Shown here: in pieces, positions 26,920 through 29,900 of the stretch
Layout of the letters: each line of letters begins with the position of its first letter
Numbering within the stretch: the first letter of the stretch is position 1
Assembly: GCA_012845835.1 (NCBI GenBank)
Contig: JABAKD010000016.1
Span: forward strand, 7,709,919-7,773,918
Origin: Undaria pinnatifida
Taxonomy: Eukaryota > Sar > Phaeophyceae > Laminariales > Alariaceae
DNA: 64,000 nucleotides
Reading direction: 5' to 3'
Notes under the pieces: model-generated
Database searches by the model: none
Seen by the model: only the letters and a program-made list of their open reading frames with translations
Told to the model about the DNA's origin: nothing
Made by a program: the position numbers and the translations under genes

Positions 26920-29900
26920 TTATGAAGTTGGTTTTCTACCTCCGAGGGAGACGAAATTATATGGAATTTAGTTACTTCGGAACTGAATTGAATTATTGAA
27001 CACATGAACACATTATTCAATTTCAATCTTTTTCGAGACGATTATTTTATATAATAGACCAACTTCAACCTATTGAAGGTAAGGGATCATACAATGGGAC
27101 CCGAAGGGTGCGCCAGCTAGCGTTGGGCTGCGAAAGCAACTGAGTTAAATCGACACACGACGCGTATGAAAATACGTGGAAGTGTGGTGAGCTAAAGCTT
27201 TATTTTTCCCCATCCGCCGGAGGATAAAAAAAAAAAAAAAAAAAAAAGTAAGGGATCATGTGTCCCCTGCCAATTATATTGTAGGTAAGCCTTTTTCATG
27301 GGTCAAGACCCGGCCCGCGGGTCAAGGTCATAGGGTATTTTCAAGAACTCGCGGGTCTAGCCGGGTCGGGTCATGAGGTGTTCAGTTCGAAATCTCACGG
27401 GTCGGGTTGGATCGGGTCGACTCGGGACCGATTCAAAATATCACGGGGCCGGGTCGGGTGACGCTGACCCTGACCCGACCTGACCCGACCCGACCCGACC
27501 CGACCCGACCCGACCCGACCCGACCCGACCCGACCCGACCCGACCCGACCCGACCCGACCCGCGGGAAGTAATCCGGCCGATGAGAGGCCCTGATAATAG
27601 GTGCTGGGTTTTTTCTTGGGGTGGTCCTGACTTGAGGAGCTCTAAACGTTGATTAATAACCCAAGCACGAAAAGGTGACCCCGGAACAAGAAAAGGTTGA
27701 ACCCTCGATGAACATTCCCAAACATACATACATGTGAATGGGGGGAGACGAAAAATATTTACCCATGTATATGTTAATACTTCCTTGTTTTATTTTAATC
27801 ATCACTTTTGCTGTCGGGCCAACTCGTACAATGGTTGTCACCCACAGCGATCTTCCGGACGATGGATCGAGCGGTGGTCACAGGCAGGTGCCTTCCCTTC
27901 TCTCTCCCCCCCCCCCCCCCCGGGCACATGCCTCCATTTTTATCGCAATGGTTCATACCTGGCACCCGGTACTGTTTGAAAGACGTTACTTACTTTTTAT
28001 TGGGCAGGAGGGAGAGACCATTCATGTACGGGAGGCGGGGGTGAAAAGTTGATCTATTTTTACCATCAACAACTTAAGCCATTTAATTAAATCCCCAACG
28101 TTCGACGGAGACGATATATTGTATCCCTTTTACATCCAGAACAATAAATGTCTTGGAGCAGAGTATCCACTAACTAATTAACCCCCCCCCCCCCCCCCCC
28201 TCCCCCCCCCCCCCCCCCCTCCCCTCCCTCTTCGCCTCCCCCCCCCCCCCCCTCCCCTCCCTCTTCCCCTCCCCCCCCCCCCCAATATACAGCAAGAGTG
28301 CCCTACGAAGTCGACCTGAGTAAGGCGTTATCTCGATATAAGGTGGTATCCCTATATAAGGTGGTATCCCTATATAAGGCGGTGTCCCTATATAAGGCGG
28401 TGTCCTTATATAAGGCGGTGTCCCTATACAAGGCGGTCAAAGCCGCTTGGCGTGACTGACTGGGGAAGGAATTGCCCTCATAAACCTGGAACAAACAAGA
28501 CGGCTTCCCCTCATTAAGGCGGTCATATCGCTCTGGCACACACACCACCGCCTCTCTGGGAGACCCTTACTACTTTATCTACCTATCTATCATGGTCGTA
28601 TATCATCTTCCTCAAACGTGGAATTGATTGATGTCCTGAGTATATTATTATGTGCCCTCCCACACCAATTTCGCCTAACCTCCTCTAGCAAACCCCACCC
28701 CCCAAGTCAAACCCAATTACCATCACCCCCACCATATGTTATCCTCTTTTTCCTCCCAACCTCCACCCTTCCATTCTACGCCTTCCGCATTCCCCCCTCC
28801 CCACACACCAAAATAACAACGGGGGGGGGGGGGGGGTCAGAAAAAATACGGGGGGGGACTGCGGTCAGATTAAGGAGTTTCAGTACGTAGAATACGGGAT
28901 ACACACCTACCGCGTGCTATCTAGGAATCATATAGGCGTCAGAACTCGTCCCCCCCCCCCCACGCCCCGGCAAAGAACTAACAGAAACGAATAGTAAAAA
29001 AAAAGGATGTCCGAGGGTGCAGATAAGAGAGGCGTTATTGGATGCGATTACTCTTGGTTTTGTGGTGCCTTCGCTGCGTCACTCACCGAGCAACAGACCC
29101 TACTTCGTGCCGAAAAGGACGACACAAAGAAACCTGACACGGCCGTCACGGTTATATATATAAGTATGTAGGTGGTTGCCGGCTTGTTCGTTGGCGTAGA
29201 GCGTGAGCGAACAAAAGTAGGCCCTGTTTCACGGGTCCGGTCAAGTTTCGTCGGCTCGCATCGAATTACGTCTACCTACGCTGCTAGGCGCTCTCAGCAA
29301 TTGATTATTTTGAAAAAAATCGCAACAAAGTCTGAGACTCGACCCGCTTAGGATTTAAGCTGGAGGGCCAACTCTAGTAGCATTCGAGGATAACCAGTAG
29401 ACCACCGGGGTGACCAGTCGTAATTTATAAGTAGTTGGCGGCTGCATCGTAGTAGTATAGCGTGAACAAACAAAAACAATTCAGGTCACATTTGGTGCGT
29501 CGGGTCACGCCAGGTCGGGTCAGATTACGGTGATCCGACCCGACCAAGGAGTTTTGAAAACGTTTTGATCCGACCCGATCCGATCCGACCGGTGAGGTTG
29601 CGACCACCTCTTGACCCGACCCGACTATACCCGACCCGATCCGACCCGACCCGACCCGACCCGACCCGACCCGACCCGACCCGACCCGACCCGACCCGAC
29701 CCGACCCGACCCGACCCGACCCGACCCGACCCGACCCGACCCGACCCGACCCGACCCGACCCGACCCGACCCGACCCGACCCGACCCGACCCGACCCGAC
29801 CCGACCCGACCCGACCCGACCCAACCCGACCGGACCCGACCCGACCGGACCCGACCCGACCCGTGAGATATTGAAAAAATTGACCCGTGAAAAAGGGTGC

